NCBI GenBank assembly: GCA_020747065.1
Contig: JAGMVK010000009.1
Span: 1,364,001 to 1,428,000, forward strand
Length of the DNA: 64,000 bases
Origin: Cadophora sp. MPI-SDFR-AT-0126
Lineage: Eukaryota > Ascomycota > Leotiomycetes > Helotiales > Ploettnerulaceae
Reading direction: 5' to 3'
The notes under the pieces are model-generated. The model had not been told where the DNA came from. It did no database searches and saw nothing but the letters and a program-made list of their open reading frames with translations. Shown here in pieces: positions 11,780-24,699 of this stretch; the first letter of the stretch is position 1; each line of letters starts with the position of its first letter. Both the position numbers and the translations under genes were made by a program.

Positions 11780-12155
11780 TATCGCGCCAAAAGCGATACC
11801 GCAGTAGTAAACTATGTAATAGGCTATATAGCTTCTACTCTCGATTCTTATACGACACACTCTCTAGGGAGCGGATAAACGTAGCTCCGATCCCTATCTT
11901 AGAGAATCGAGCTAATCTGTTTAATAAGTAGCTCTAGCCCCGCTAATAAAGGCGCGAGCTTCTATTTGCTATAGTTAAGCGACGATAAGCTAATCAACGA
12001 GTATTACAAAGCTCCAAAAATAGCTATGTACGCAGCTAGTTTTACGCTCGTACTTAAGAGCGTATATAACTCTTAACTATCGCGCCAAAAGCGATATCGC
12101 AGTAGTAAACTACGTAATAGGCTATATAGCTTCTATCCTTGATTCTTATACGATA
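11780..12155. mobile_element. TRIM: 376-bp miniature LTR retrotransposon
   Basis: Two 78-bp direct repeats, 11780-11857 and 12078-12155, start TATCGCGCCAAAAGCGATA and end TACGACA / TACGATA. They enclose 220 bp of non-coding sequence. A perfect 5-bp duplication GACTT flanks the whole unit (11775-11779 and 12156-12160). Equal repeat length, 5-bp duplication and CA/TA ends are those of an LTR element, but no protein could be encoded, so it is a terminal-repeat retrotransposon in miniature. It is clearly less RIP-converted than its surroundings, suggesting a later insertion or weaker RIP because of its short length. Confidence 0.8.
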
Positions 12156-13806
12156 GACTTATAAAAAGAAGAATCTATAATTTATAGCTCTATTAACTAT
12201 TTATTAGTAATATAAGTAATAACTGTAATAATATCTTAAGCCTATTAAGTAGCGTCTTCTTTATCTATCGCCGCTTATTATTAAAAGATGTCTTATTAGT
12301 TAGTAACTCAAATATTATAGGAATTTAGAAACTATATAATATCGCGAGTAGTATATAAGAGTCTTAGAGGTACTATAGGAATATCTTTATTATAAAGTTA
12401 TACTAGATATTAATTCTTAATATTAAGTTATATATTAAAGTAAACTATCTAAGTTTATTTTAAGATAATCTTATAGTTTTTAAGATCTAATAGTATAAAA
12501 GAAATTTATTTCTAAACTTAATAATTAATTAGTACATTTAAAAGAATAGTATATAATATAATATTATTAGCTTAATTATTATAATCTTTTACTTATAAAA
12601 GATTAGGAAATAAAATAAAAGTAATACTAAACTTCTTAATAAAATCTTTAGTAAATTTAATATTAATAAAAGTAAATCCGCTTATTTTAGAATTAAATAA
12701 TATAAAAAAAGTAATTCTAATACTATTATAAAATAATATATAAGAAATAATAAAACTTTTATTATTTATTAATTAATATATATTAATTTCTTAGAGATTA
12801 ATTATCTACTTTAAGAAAAAATCTTCTTTTAAGATCCTTAGTTTTCTAAATTAATAATATTTTTTAATTTCTCTTAGTCTTTATTAACTTTAAAAAAGTC
12901 TTTACCTAAGAATTATTCTAATACTTTAATTTCTAAAATACTTAAATTAATAAAATTATAAAGCTTAAAGTAATCTCTAGCTATATACCCTACTTTCTTA
13001 TAATTCTAACAAGTAATAAGCTTTTAAGCACTAAAGATTATAAGAAGTAATTAAAGGAGTACAGAAATTATAAGAGCTAAGGTAATATTATTTACTAAAA
13101 AAAAGAAGTAAGTATACCTTTTTATAAGAATAGAATTAGAGGATTTTAGATAAATAAAGATATTATATAAATTAGAAGAGTATTCTAGTATTACTATTCT
13201 TAAATATAATAAATCTTCTTATCTAAGAAATCTATAGTAGAAATAAAATCTTAAAAACTTCTATTAGAGGTAAACTTATATATAGCTTAATCTTATAAAA
13301 ATAAGTAAAGAAAATTATAAAAGTAAGTTATAAGATATCTATTAAAAGAAATATAAGTATCTTAAACTAATTTAAAAAAATAAAAGTAATATTCTATAAA
13401 TAATTCTATTAAAAATATTTATAGTTTATTTAAGACTATTTTAATATCTTATTACTTAAAAGTATTATTATAAATACTACTTAAGTAATTAATTATTCCT
13501 TTAGTATTAGTAAATAACTTTATTATTCCTTATTTAAAATATAGTAGTAAATAGCCTTAAGTATCTTCTTTAGTATAGTTATATACTATAATAATATAGA
13601 ACTTTTTATTAAAATAATAATCAGAATTAATATCTAGCTTACTTAGTATTAATATGAAATAAACGTATTATTCTAAGCCCTTAGAGTCGCTAAAGAACTT
13701 ATTAATATATAATTCCTAGGAATATTTTCTATAAACTAAATAATAGACTTAATTAATTGAATAAGAAAAACTAGAGTTTTTTTATAAGAGTTATTACTAC
13801 TTACTA

Positions 13807-16223
13807 GTCGGTCCACTTTCTGTGGCTCAGGGCTCGCTTATAGTTAGGGAAAGTAAATATAGTAGGAAAGTAAAAGTATTATAACTTAAATACGCGAAAC
13901 GCGTTTTCTTACTAAAAACACTACTTTTTAAATCGCGACTATAACTTACTACTTACTTATTTTTATTTAAATTTATAGTTATTAAAATACCCTTACTTAG
14001 AAATTACTTTAGTAAGTACGCTACTAAGCTAGACTATAATATTACCTTCGCAAAGGCTCAGAAATAAGCTTTTAATAACTTAACGGAATTATTAAAGACT
14101 ATAGCGCGAATATATAGTGTTTCTAAGCCTACTTTATATTAATCTATTTATAGGGTAAAGAAGAAGAAGGCTTAGGGAAGTATAAGGACCGTAGATTCAC
14201 TAGAGAGTAGTAGTTATAATAAGGTATTATTACTAGTGTAAGAGATAGTAATTATTTAATATTACTATAAGTAATAGGAATTAAGTCTTAGAGCTATATA
14301 TATAATAGTTAAATTAGTAATTACTTATCTTTTAGTAGTAAGAGCTTCTCCTTTTATCTATAAACCTCTACTAATATTATATAGTCTTAGAATCCTCCTA
14401 GATTAGCTCCCTCTAATTAATAGTATTTAATTTAGCTTAAGAATAACGTATAACTCTATATACTAAAGATAAAGCTTATAGAGGTTATATATCTAGAATC
14501 GTATACTAAAGAAGAGATTAAGCCTTAGTTTAAGACTCTAGGAAAAGAAATACAGAGGCTATATATCAACTTAGGAAAGAAGGTCTTAAATATAAATAAA
14601 TCAGGTATACGAGTTAGTTACCTCTTTATAAAGAAGGTCATTATACTTATAGCTGTTATAGAGCTATATACTATAATTCAGGGAAGTTATAAGACTATTA
14701 CAGTTACGGAAACTATATATGCAGATAGTTAGAAACCTTTACTACCTTTTATAATTTACCTTAGAGAAAATATTATATAGAATTAGATATCTCTAAACCT
14801 TATAGTAAAGAGATAATTATTTATTCTTTAAGTAGCTATATTAATAATAATATAATTATGAAATATAGCTATTACTTAATTAAGTACTTGTATACTAGTC
14901 TAAATAAGCTATAGAAGCTTTTACTCTTAAATAGCTACGAATCTCACTACTTCTTACTTTTTTAATTACTCTTAAAAGAGAATTATATTCTTCCTTAATA
15001 CTTTCTAAGCTACTTAATATATATTCTTTAACCTCTAAATATTAATATATTTAGATTATAGAAACACTACTACTCTCTTACTATTAATTTAGTATTATAT
15101 AGCTTAGATCTTAAATATATAATTATATCTTTCTTTAGAGACTTATCTCGGATTAAGGAAGAAACACTAGTTTCTTATACTATTTATAACACTTTTAAGG
15201 AGTCCGGAATCTAGCTATTAAGCTATAAAGCTAGTCTCACGAGAGTACAGTCTTTTAGTAAGAAAAACCTCTTTATAGAGCCTAAGCTTCCTTTAAATAC
15301 TATATCTGAAAAGGTTTAGATAATAAAAGTAGTAATTAAGTTATTTATTAGTAGAGATCTAATAATATTCTCTAATAATACTATAGAGGTCTTTAAGGAG
15401 GTAATAAAAGAGATAGTAATATAACTAGAGAAGGCTTACTTAATAACTATAGAGTACGCTCTCTTATAATAAAAGCTATAAGAAAGTGCTTAATAGAAGA
15501 AGACCTCTTAATATATAATTAAGAGTAATAGCAGAGGTTCTGCACTTATAGTTACTAAGTTATAAGTATAGATCTCTGTAAAAGCTAAGGCTAAATAAAT
15601 AGAAAACCTTAAAAGAGCTACGAGATTACTTTCCTAAGCTATTAGAAAATATAAAGAGTCTTTAAGAGTTACAGGAGTTATAGCTAAGAAGATTAATAAG
15701 GTAAGAAAGTAAAGGATATAAGAGATAGTTTAAGTAAGAGAGGTTATTCTACTTAATTTTAAGCTTTTAATATAAGAGAGAGAACTAGATAAATAGCTTA
15801 ACGCAGTAGAAACTATACTTCTAACTGAAGAAGGTTACTTAGGCTTACTCGTATCTAAATTATAATATTAAGTAGAGCTTAATAATAACGAAGAAGTTAA
15901 GATATATATATAATCGAGTAGAGAGAAGGCTTATACTTAATATATTAAGTATATTAATTCTTCCTCTATAGGCTTAGAATACACTGAAAGCTTTAGGGAA
16001 GAGGATTAGGAGGACTTATTTATTATAGGAATTAACTTTATAAAATTACTAGATTAATATAGAGGTTTTCATTTAAATAATTATTACTAGCGACTTAGTT
16101 TTAGTAGGGTTTACACTAAAAATAAATCGCTAATATTAACCTGAGTTATAATACTTTTACTTTCCTACTATATTTACTTTCCCTAACTGTAAGCGAGCCC
16201 TGAGCCACAGAAGGTGGACCGAC
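13807..16223 (+). mobile_element. Fot1/pogo-type DNA transposon
   Basis: The element is 2,417 bp and flanked by TA (13805-13806 and 16224-16225), the Tc1/mariner-superfamily target duplication. Its terminal inverted repeats are about 80 bp, starting GTCGGTCCAC, and differ at only about two positions. The interior encodes a degraded pogo transposase on the plus strand. It lies inside the span of LTR element A and so inserted after A. The termini kept far more G and C than the interior. Confidence 0.88.
14040..15310 (+). pseudogene. Pogo/Fot1 transposase relic
   Basis: An N-terminal helix-turn-helix trace reads IARIYSVSKPTLY (around 14100-14140). The catalytic domain shows YKTITVTETIYADS then KPLLPFIIYL (14685-14765), matching the family's VTVIECIxADG...PPFIIxKG. 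LLLLNSYESH (about 14918-14947) matches LLLxDGHESH, with the catalytic aspartate turned to asparagine as a G-to-A RIP change would do. Further on, a degraded HILQPLDVGIF-like segment and a C-terminal FKESGI stretch follow. Numerous TAG/TAA stops stand where TGG or CAG are expected, so the gene is dead. Confidence 0.82.
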
Positions 16224-16881
16224 TAGTAAATTTCTATTATTATTAAGGGAATTCTAAATATTTAATTACTTTAAAAGAGTAAGGGCTTATTATATAATCT
16301 TATTCTACTTATTCTATTACTTACTTAATTTCTTTAATATTTTTTAAAAATTCTTTTAGTTTTATTTTAATTATATAGCTAAGATTTACTTAATATTCTT
16401 ATCCTTAAAATTATTATCTATTAAAGATATTATATTAAAGTACGAATTAAGTAGTATAAGATTATTCTATCTGCACTTTTTAGTTTAATAATAAAAAAAG
16501 ATATAAAAAAAGGACTAAGTAATAATAGAGGCTTTATTAATATAAGAAAAGTAAGATTAATTAATTATTAAAAAAAAAGAAATACTAATAAGTAAATAAA
16601 AAAAAGACTCTAAAAGAACTATAATAAATCTTATTAGATTTTCTAAAAGAATTAATTTTACTTATTTAAAAAAAGGTTTCTAGTATAGTAATAAATAAGA
16701 TATAATACTCTATAATATATGACTTGATTATACCTAAAAGATACTTAAAAAAATAAGTACGCTATAAAAAGAGAACAAAGAAAAAAGAAAGCTAAAGATA
16801 TAATTTAACTAATCTTAATAAGTACTTAAGAAATTAGCTAAAGATATTAAGACCTTTATAGGTAAAAGTAGTCTTTTCTAA

Positions 16882-17103
16882 TATAATAGCTTAATAAAAA
16901 TTTATTAATAATTATAATATAAAGTAAAAAAGATAAGAAAAAAAAAGAGTTTAAAAAGAATCTTAAGCTTAAGTATAGAAAGTATAACTACTAGTTCTAT
17001 TATAATATCGTATCTAATTACCTCTCGTGATTCCTAAGTCCCGTGATCTGTAATACACACGTGATCTGCAATACACATGTGACTACGCGAACTATTTATT
17101 ATA
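16882..17103 (+). repeat. Right LTR of element A
   Basis: 222 bp copy of 7452-7673. It keeps more C and G in its last 70 bases (for example CACGTGATCTGCAATACAC) than the left copy does, so it is the better template for the ancestral LTR. Confidence 0.82.
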
Positions 17104-17640
17104 AGGATAAGATACTAGAATTACTATACCTCTTACTTATACTTACTAAAGCCTAAAAAGATTATATTATAGATTTTAAGGATTTTAATATAAAAAAGTA
17201 AGGCTATAAGAAAATTTAAATTATAATAGATCGTCTTATAAAAAGAACTATTAGTATCTTTTATAAGAAAGATACGGACTTAAAGGATCTAGCTTATATA
17301 TTTCTTATTTACTTTATTTAGTATTATAGATTTTCTGATTTAATTATCTTAAATAAAGGATTATAATTTATAAATAATTTTTTTAGAAATATATTAATAA
17401 GATTACTTAAACAAAGATTAAGTTATTTATAGCTTATTATATCTCTACTAATAAATAAATTAAGATTATAAACTAATATGTTAATTAATAATTATAATTT
17501 TTTATTAACTATAATTAAGATAATTAGAAAGATCTTATACCTTTAATAGATTATACTTAATTAGTCTTATTCTATTCCTTTACTAGATTTTTATCTTATA
17601 AGCTAACTTATATACGTCTCTTACGAACTATCTTCAATTA
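17104..17640 (+). pseudogene. Ty3/gypsy element B, integrase core (downstream half)
   Basis: This is the continuation of B after removal of element A. Starting right after the second AGGAT, the frame at 17109 runs without frameshift to DRLIKRTISI at 17229-17258, the gypsy integrase segment usually written DRLTKR. Further on, positions matching SDRGxQF, STAYHPQTDGQTER and the QDxW end of the core are recognisable despite several RIP stops. Joining 7434-7451 to 17109 gives one continuous frame, which shows that both halves belong to the same element. Confidence 0.78.
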
Positions 17641-17791
17641 GTAAATAAAGATATATAAGTCTACTATCACGTATAAAGTTATTATAGGCCAGTGTAATTA
17701 CGAAGGGAAGCCGATAATCTTATAAGAAGCTTTTATTATAGGTATATAGTTTCTTACGCTAGTGTTTCAGTCCTTATACTAAGACTTCTTA

Positions 17792-19826
17792 TTCGACGAG
17801 CTACTACTAGGATTACACCTGCCCCAAGGCGAAACAATAGTTATTCCGAAGAAATACTAAAAGTCTAGAGTATTATTAATATATATTTCCTACTTAAAAT
17901 CATTATTTTTATTATTACTATAATACTAAAGGATATAATTACTAATTCTATAAATTAAGATATTTATAGACTAGATATACTATCTTTAAAAAGTTATGAG
18001 AACCACTTTTACCTTATATAATTACAGGATTACTCTCTTAAGATCTAAATACTAGAAGAAGTAGATATAAATAATCTGCTCTCCTTTTTTATTATATATT
18101 ATACCTTAGAAATTATAGATTAGATAGTTTAAAAAATAAATAAGTATATCTAAAATACTTAGAACTATTCTAATCTATATATATAACTACTTCTTTAGTA
18201 CTTTATATACGCTAGTGAGCTTTATATTTACTTTGCGATATAAATTTATATAACGTATAATATTTAGTATAAGATATTTAATTATTAGTTAAATAAAGAT
18301 TATATAGCTTATTATAATATAACTAAGTATATAGTAAGGAATAAGTTCTAAGAGCTTTATATACGTATAAGATTAGCAGGGAATAAGGCTTCTAAGCTAT
18401 ACTAATAAGTAGAGTTTATAATACTTAATACTAAATATTATTTTTACTAACTTTTACTAAGTAAAAAAGCTCTCTTAATATATCTAAGATATAAATCTAT
18501 TTATTTATATTCTAGAATAAGATATTATTATAAATAAGTATATTATTTAATATAAGAGATATATAAAAGAGATTACTATAATACTAAATAAGCTAACGCC
18601 TACTAGTTTTAAAGTATAAGTAATTACGTATATAAGCTTTATTCTCTACTAGAATTAATATATTCTAAGGGCCGGAAATAAGCCTATAGATACCCTTACG
18701 CTCGTAGTACTTAGAGAGATAAAGAAAGCTGAAAATAAAGGCAATAAGATATAAGCTATATACCTTAAGTTACTCTAGAGATTACTACTACTTTTTACTA
18801 GCTATAGTTACTATATCTTTCTTAATAACCTTTTTATTTCAGCTAAATTCGTTATCTATATATATATACTTAGATTTAGTATTACAAGGATATATAGAAC
18901 TAACTTTAAAGTTATCTAAGAACTTCTTAACTTAAAGAAATTAAATAAGAATAATATTATTCCGTAAGAGACGCTTTATTTCTTTCCTATAAAAGATTAT
19001 AAAATACTACAAATTAAGTAAAAGAATTAAGTTTTTATACTTTTTATAATATTAGTCTTATCCTTAGAGAAGATTATAAAACAGTATAGAAAGCGCTTAA
19101 AGAAGACTAGCTCAAAGGTAAAGATATTAAGAATAGTATTTATAAAAGGTAAAGCTATTAAGAAATTACTTATATCTATTATAGCTAACTTATATAATTA
19201 TAAGATAGAAGCTATTCATAAGAGTAATCAACTAATTATTTAGAAGTCTAGTTTACATAAGATATACTACAAAGACTATTAAGCTTTTAAGTACTAGTTA
19301 CTTTAGCTTATTCTTATAAACTATTATTTACTTATAAAGCGTATAGAAATAAAAGAACTATATAATTCAACTTTCTGTAACTAATAAGAATTTCGCTAAA
19401 TATTAGTAAATAGCTTAAATCGCAAGGTAAAAGAGAGTTCTTAATATAGTTAAAAAAAGAGAGTCTTTATAATAAGCTAAAAAGCTAATTCTAGGTCTTT
19501 ATATACTTATTAATATATTAAGATAGTAAAGAGAAAGTAATACGTTATATATAAAGAAAAAAAGATTCTTAGATTAGTCGTAGAAAAGAATTATATTAGA
19601 AGAAATTATAGTAAACTAGACTCGCTCTTCTAAGAGTAATCTTAACTAGTTTAGTTATAAAGAGTATATTATATACTTATATAAAATAAGGCCTTGTTTT
19701 ATAGAATTTCATAGATATTAAGTAATATCTATATCTTTTCTTAGAAATATAACTCTTTTATTAGTTAGAATTAGCCGAGGCGTTCTAGCGCACGGACCAG
19801 TGTAATTCTAGTAGTAGCTCGTCGGA
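17792..19826. mobile_element. Inverted-repeat element with TA flanks, probable DNA transposon
   Basis: The left terminus TTCGACGAGCTACTACTAGG and the reverse complement of the right terminus TCCGACGAGCTACTACTAGA agree over about 28 bases. Both are preceded by TA. The 2.0-kb interior is RIP-degraded and I could not recognise a transposase, so the Tc1/mariner assignment rests only on the TA flanks. It abuts the end of gypsy element B. Confidence 0.55.
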
Positions 19827-20053
19827 TATATATACACTTTTTTTCTAGATTCCTTAGAAGACTAGAGTTCAGTTCTTTTTTAAAATAATTATCTAATTTA
19901 GAATTCCTAGAACTTTATCTACTATAATACTCTATCTTATATCTGCTAAGTCTTAACTAGATATATAAGAGACTTACGACTTAATAAAGAAAATTAAAAT
20001 AAGAATATAACTTATAAGAAATAATATAAGTAAATTATAAGAAAAATAGTTAT

Positions 20054-20269
20054 TATAATAAGGCGTATATTCAGAATTAGAGTGTTATCTTAGGTAATCT
20101 TAGTTATAAGTCTTAGTAAGCTCTCTCTATTTATAAGAGCTCTTATTTACTTATAGTATTAGAAGAATTAAAGACTTTTTCTATCTTAAATTTTAGTTAT
20201 AAGTAGCTTCTTATATTTTACTCCTAGGTTTAGTAATCTATTTAAATTATATTATCCTAAGTCTTTATA
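20054..20269 (+). repeat. Left LTR of gypsy element C
   Basis: About 216 bp, colinear with 41029-41245. Shared blocks include GAATTAAAGACTTTTTCTA and AAGTAGCTTCTTATATTTTA. Most differences are C/T or G/A. Confidence 0.72.
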
Positions 20270-21049
20270 TCTAGTAACTTATATAAGAAGAAAAATTATT
20301 AGGATTTTATTTTTATATAACTTATATAAAAGTATCTTATATTATATTTAGAATTATTACAATCTAAAATTAATAATAATATTAATAGCTTTATTTTTAC
20401 TTTTAATAAGCTAAAAACCCTTTACCTTAGTATTAATAGAAGAGAATAAGTTAAAAGATCTATAATATAATTAATATAAAAGCTAGAATAGATTTCCTTA
20501 TCTTAATAAGACTAATATAAGCTTACTACTATGAAATCTAATATCTTAAGATAACTTTAGAAATTAAGTTTAGCTATAAAAGTATTATAACTTTTCCTAA
20601 AAATAAATAAGTACTAAGACTCTAAAACGAAAATTAATAGTTTAGAACTAAAAACTTAGAACTCTTCTTAAACTAATATCTCAGGTTAACTATAAAGCTT
20701 AGTTCTAAAGATAATTTTAATCTTCTTATTTATTTTAAATATTCTATTAGAATTACTAAAATAGAATCTAGCTTAGATTTACTATTAAGTAAAAACTTTA
20801 GATAAGAGAAATAAAAAGTTATTTATAATCTTAGATTATAAGTTAACTTAATATAAAAAGTATACTAATTCTTTTCTTAATAAAAAAAATTAAAAATTAA
20901 TATCTTTATTTCTTTACTTACTTCTAAAACTTCTAAAAGAATTATTAAGTTTTAGTAAACTAGTACCTAAGCTTTTTAAAACTTGTTAAGTTCTTTCTTT
21001 ATCTAATATTTCTAATATTCTTAAAGAACTAGCTTTTTAATCTCTTAAG

Positions 21050-21918
21050 ATAAATTATTCTTTTTTATTAAACTTTACTTTAATTAAAATATAGCTAACT
21101 TATTAAAATAAGACTTACTTTAGTTAATAAAGAATAAGATATTTCTTTCTAAGTCTAAGAAAATATTCTTTTTTATAAGAGCTAATATTTCTGATTTCTT
21201 AGAATAGTATAAAAAAATATATAATAATTATTTTATTTCTACTATAGAATAAGTCCTTTATTTTTTCTATTATTATAATAATACTTATAAGGATATAATT
21301 AAGATTATACTTAAGTAAAAGAAGTATAGAAACTAAGATATTCTTTCTAAGGCCTTAAAAGCTAAATTCTAAGAATATAACTAATAATAAATTAAGAATA
21401 TTATAAAATTCTTCTGGGAGTTTATAATAATAACTAAGACTAGTAGAGACCTTAAGAATTATTATTAACTCTATACTTAAGTATTAGAAGCTCTCTTATA
21501 AAAGGAGGTATTTAATAAAGTAGACTAAGGTTAATTATTTATCTTTAGTATTTCAGAAGAGCTTAAGAATAAGCTTATTAAGTATTATAAAATCAATAAT
21601 TTAGCTTCAGAAACTTATAAGAAGTATAAAATTTTTAATAATAATATACTTAAATTCGTAAAAAGTAAGTAAACTATTAAAATACTTTAGCAAGAAAAAG
21701 TACTAACTATTAAGTATATCTAGAAAATTTAAAAATTAATTAAAGAATATATTTAGTATCTTATTATAATAGAAGCTACGAAAAAGAAGCTTATAGTAGT
21801 ATCTTTTACTAAATAAGTAATTACTAAAGTAGAGAAGAAAGATTTAAAATAGATAATTTTAAATTTTACTAATCTGAAAATTAATAGACTTTATAATAAG
21901 ATAAAGAAGTTTATAACT
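21050..21918 (+). pseudogene. Gag of gypsy element C (5' part)
   Basis: The degraded frame shows a fungal gypsy capsid pattern: an ISDFLE-like motif near 21200, then a capsid-like stretch with a GW..RDWD-type segment, and an ISEELKNKLIKYY segment near 21550. It breaks at the TAACT duplication of copia element G and resumes after 30355 with a degraded zinc-knuckle-like region near 30505. Confidence 0.6.
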
Positions 21919-22113
21919 TATTAAACGCGCTCTATTAGAAGTTATATCTGGTCTAGTATATACTTAATAAGTATACTATATATATATAACATGCTCTTAG
22001 GCCCTTCCTTAAGGAGGTAACGCTCTTTTAAATATATCTTTTTATATTACACTTTTACCCTAATTAGGAGATCTTATCTCTTTAACTTAGCTTACTCGCA
22101 TTACTACATGATA
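21919..22113 (+). repeat. Left LTR of copia element G
   Basis: 195 bp, same length as 30156-30350, with the conserved blocks ATGCTCTTAGGCCCTTCCTT and GAGGTAACGCTCTTTTAAAT. It retains more GC than the surrounding interior. Confidence 0.86.
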
Positions 22114-24699
22114 GTTAAGAGCTATATTCTATCTTATTATTTACTTAGTGTAAACGTAATTTGTAGCTTTAATTAAGCTATTGAAAGAAGACTCTCTTAA
22201 TTATTCTTTTAATCTATAATCTTTCTACTACTATATCCCTTATAAACGATTTTAATTCTAGAAAAGCACTTAGCTCTAATACTATCTACTTAAAGCTAGA
22301 GGATTTCTCTACCTAGTTTAAGTATTTAACTCTTAGCGCTAATATCCTTAGACTATAATTATTTATTAATTTAAATGCTCTAGATACTCTATCGCTATCT
22401 TAAATTATTAATAAAACGCCTTAAATTATAAAGTAAATCGCTAAGAATTAGAATACTCTCTTACTTTAATCTTATAATATAGATTACGTAAAATACTTAA
22501 AGAATCTTAAAGTATAAGTAGAAAGATCCTTATTAACTTTAAATAGCTCTTAGAATAATATTCCTGAAACTAAGATATAATCCTAGATATAAATAGTAAG
22601 AGGATTATCTTTACTAGATCGTATACTTAGAGCTTTATATAAACTTAAAATTATTAAAAGCTTTGATTATAAATCTATAGCTAAATTAGAATCCGAGCTT
22701 TAAAAAATAAATATTTCTATTTAGTAATCCTAGATAATATAATACTAAAAGCTCTATAAATAGATTAAGAAAACTATAGTAAAGTAGTACTTTAAGATTA
22801 TAAATATAAAGATTATTTTAAGCAGAGATTTTAATATCTAAGCCTTACTATAAGTATTAAAATATATCCTTAATTAAACTAAAATAATAATCTAGTTAGT
22901 AATAAGGAGTAAGTATTAAACTTCCCTTAAAATAGCTAATAGAGCTAGGACTAATCCTAAAACATGGATTATATCTTATTAAGAACTTATTTATAAGGGT
23001 ATCTTATACTATATTCCAGAAATTAATAGAGCTCTTAGTATTATTAATTTCCTAATCGCTATAAGTAACTTTAATTATATATAATCTTATAAATACTTTC
23101 TTAGCTTTAAAGAGACTAATAATCTTAAAAGCTTATAATTATATACTTTTATATAGCTTATAAGACTCTTTTATACTAAGGAAGTGAATATTTAATATCG
23201 TAAGCTTATAAATAGTAAGGGAAAGAGATACGAATATTTTACTATTCTTAGTAAAAGAAGTAGTAATACTAGTATTAATATAATAATAGCTTTAGAGCCT
23301 AGAGGTAATAGTAGAAACGATATAGTAGGAAATAAGTGTTTATACTTAAAGGATCGCACGTATAGTTAGGCTCTAAAGGATTACGTAAAGCTTTAGCTTA
23401 TAGTTTATAGTAAAACCTTCTCTTATATAGAAAAGAGAAAGTCCTTTATATTAAACATAACTATAAAAGAAATCTACGATTACTTTATTACTAGTAAATA
23501 AAGAATACTAAGATTAAATTTTAGTAAGGGATTTAATAGAGTACTACTACTAAGTGTGAAAAGCGCTCTTAAGAAATAGGAATTTAATAAAGCTTAAGGA
23601 AAATTAAAAGTATTCCCTAGAAACCTAATAAATAAGAGTAAGATATCTTCTAGTAATTTTATTATAATGCTTTTAAGCTTAAATAAAGCTTTTCAGTCTA
23701 AAATCTACTTTACTTAGAGATTATACGAATATTACCCCTTATCTATAAGTATATTACTTAATAACTATAGAGCTATAAACCTTATTAATAATATATTCTT
23801 ATTAGAGCTTAGTATATTTATTAAAGTAAGTCCATAAGATACTATTAAGTATAGAAGCTCTTAGTTACTAATTATTAGATATAAAACGCGTATTCTAAAA
23901 GATATTCTTTAAGGCCTAAATAAAAAGATCTTTAATCTTATACTTACTAAAGTAGCTATTATTAAAGACTTTTATATAAATATTATTTCGGAAGCTTACT
24001 TATGGAATATTAGATTATAGTACTATAGAATAGACTATATATTACACTAGTATAACAACACTTAGTCTATAAGTAATCACTTAGTTATTCGAAAGCTTAT
24101 TCGCGAGTTCAATCTTATATTCTTTAAATATAATAAGTATTTAAATTATTTATTAGACTTAAGTAAGATCCTATATAATAAAGTAAGTATTATTATATTT
24201 TCTAGTACTAGCTACTAAAGACTACGCGCTTTTTATTTATTATATAATTATAATATAACCTGCTTAAGTACAGAAAGGTTATAGTATTTATAAATTAGGT
24301 ACTTAGATCTAGATACTCTTTAAAAATTAGTAAAAGCTTCTAGGAGTGTAAGATTCTCTAATATTATTAGATATTTAAAGTATAAGTAATACGTACTAGC
24401 TTATACTTTATAAGTTATATCTTACTATTTAAATAAGTAACAATTAGTAAGGCTATTCTAGAGGATTAGTTAGGATCTATTCAACTTCTTAGTTTACCTT
24501 AGAAACTACTCCTAGCTCTTTATACTTAAATATAAGTATAATAGACTACTTATTAGCTATGCACTTCAGTTAAAAATATATAATAAGGTATTTAAATATA
24601 TTAAGAGCTTTAAATGTTAAGTACGGACTTAGTTTAGACTTTTAATCTATAAATTTAAGTATAACTAAAAAAAGGTAATTATTACTATCTAAGAATTTA

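Larger units (their letters stand above)
7452..17103 (+). mobile_element. LTR retrotransposon A, RIP-degraded, nested in B
   Basis: Two direct repeats of equal length, 7452-7673 and 16882-17103 (222 bp each), begin TATGACAGC / TATAATAGC and end CTATTTATTATA. This fits TG...CA LTR ends converted to TA...TA. They are flanked by a perfect 5-bp target duplication AGGAT (7447-7451 and 17104-17108). The interior also contains a TRIM (11780-12155), a pogo transposon (13807-16223) and an LTR-like GC island (8493-8905). Its own gag-pol is too degraded to classify; orientation is nominal. Confidence 0.82.
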
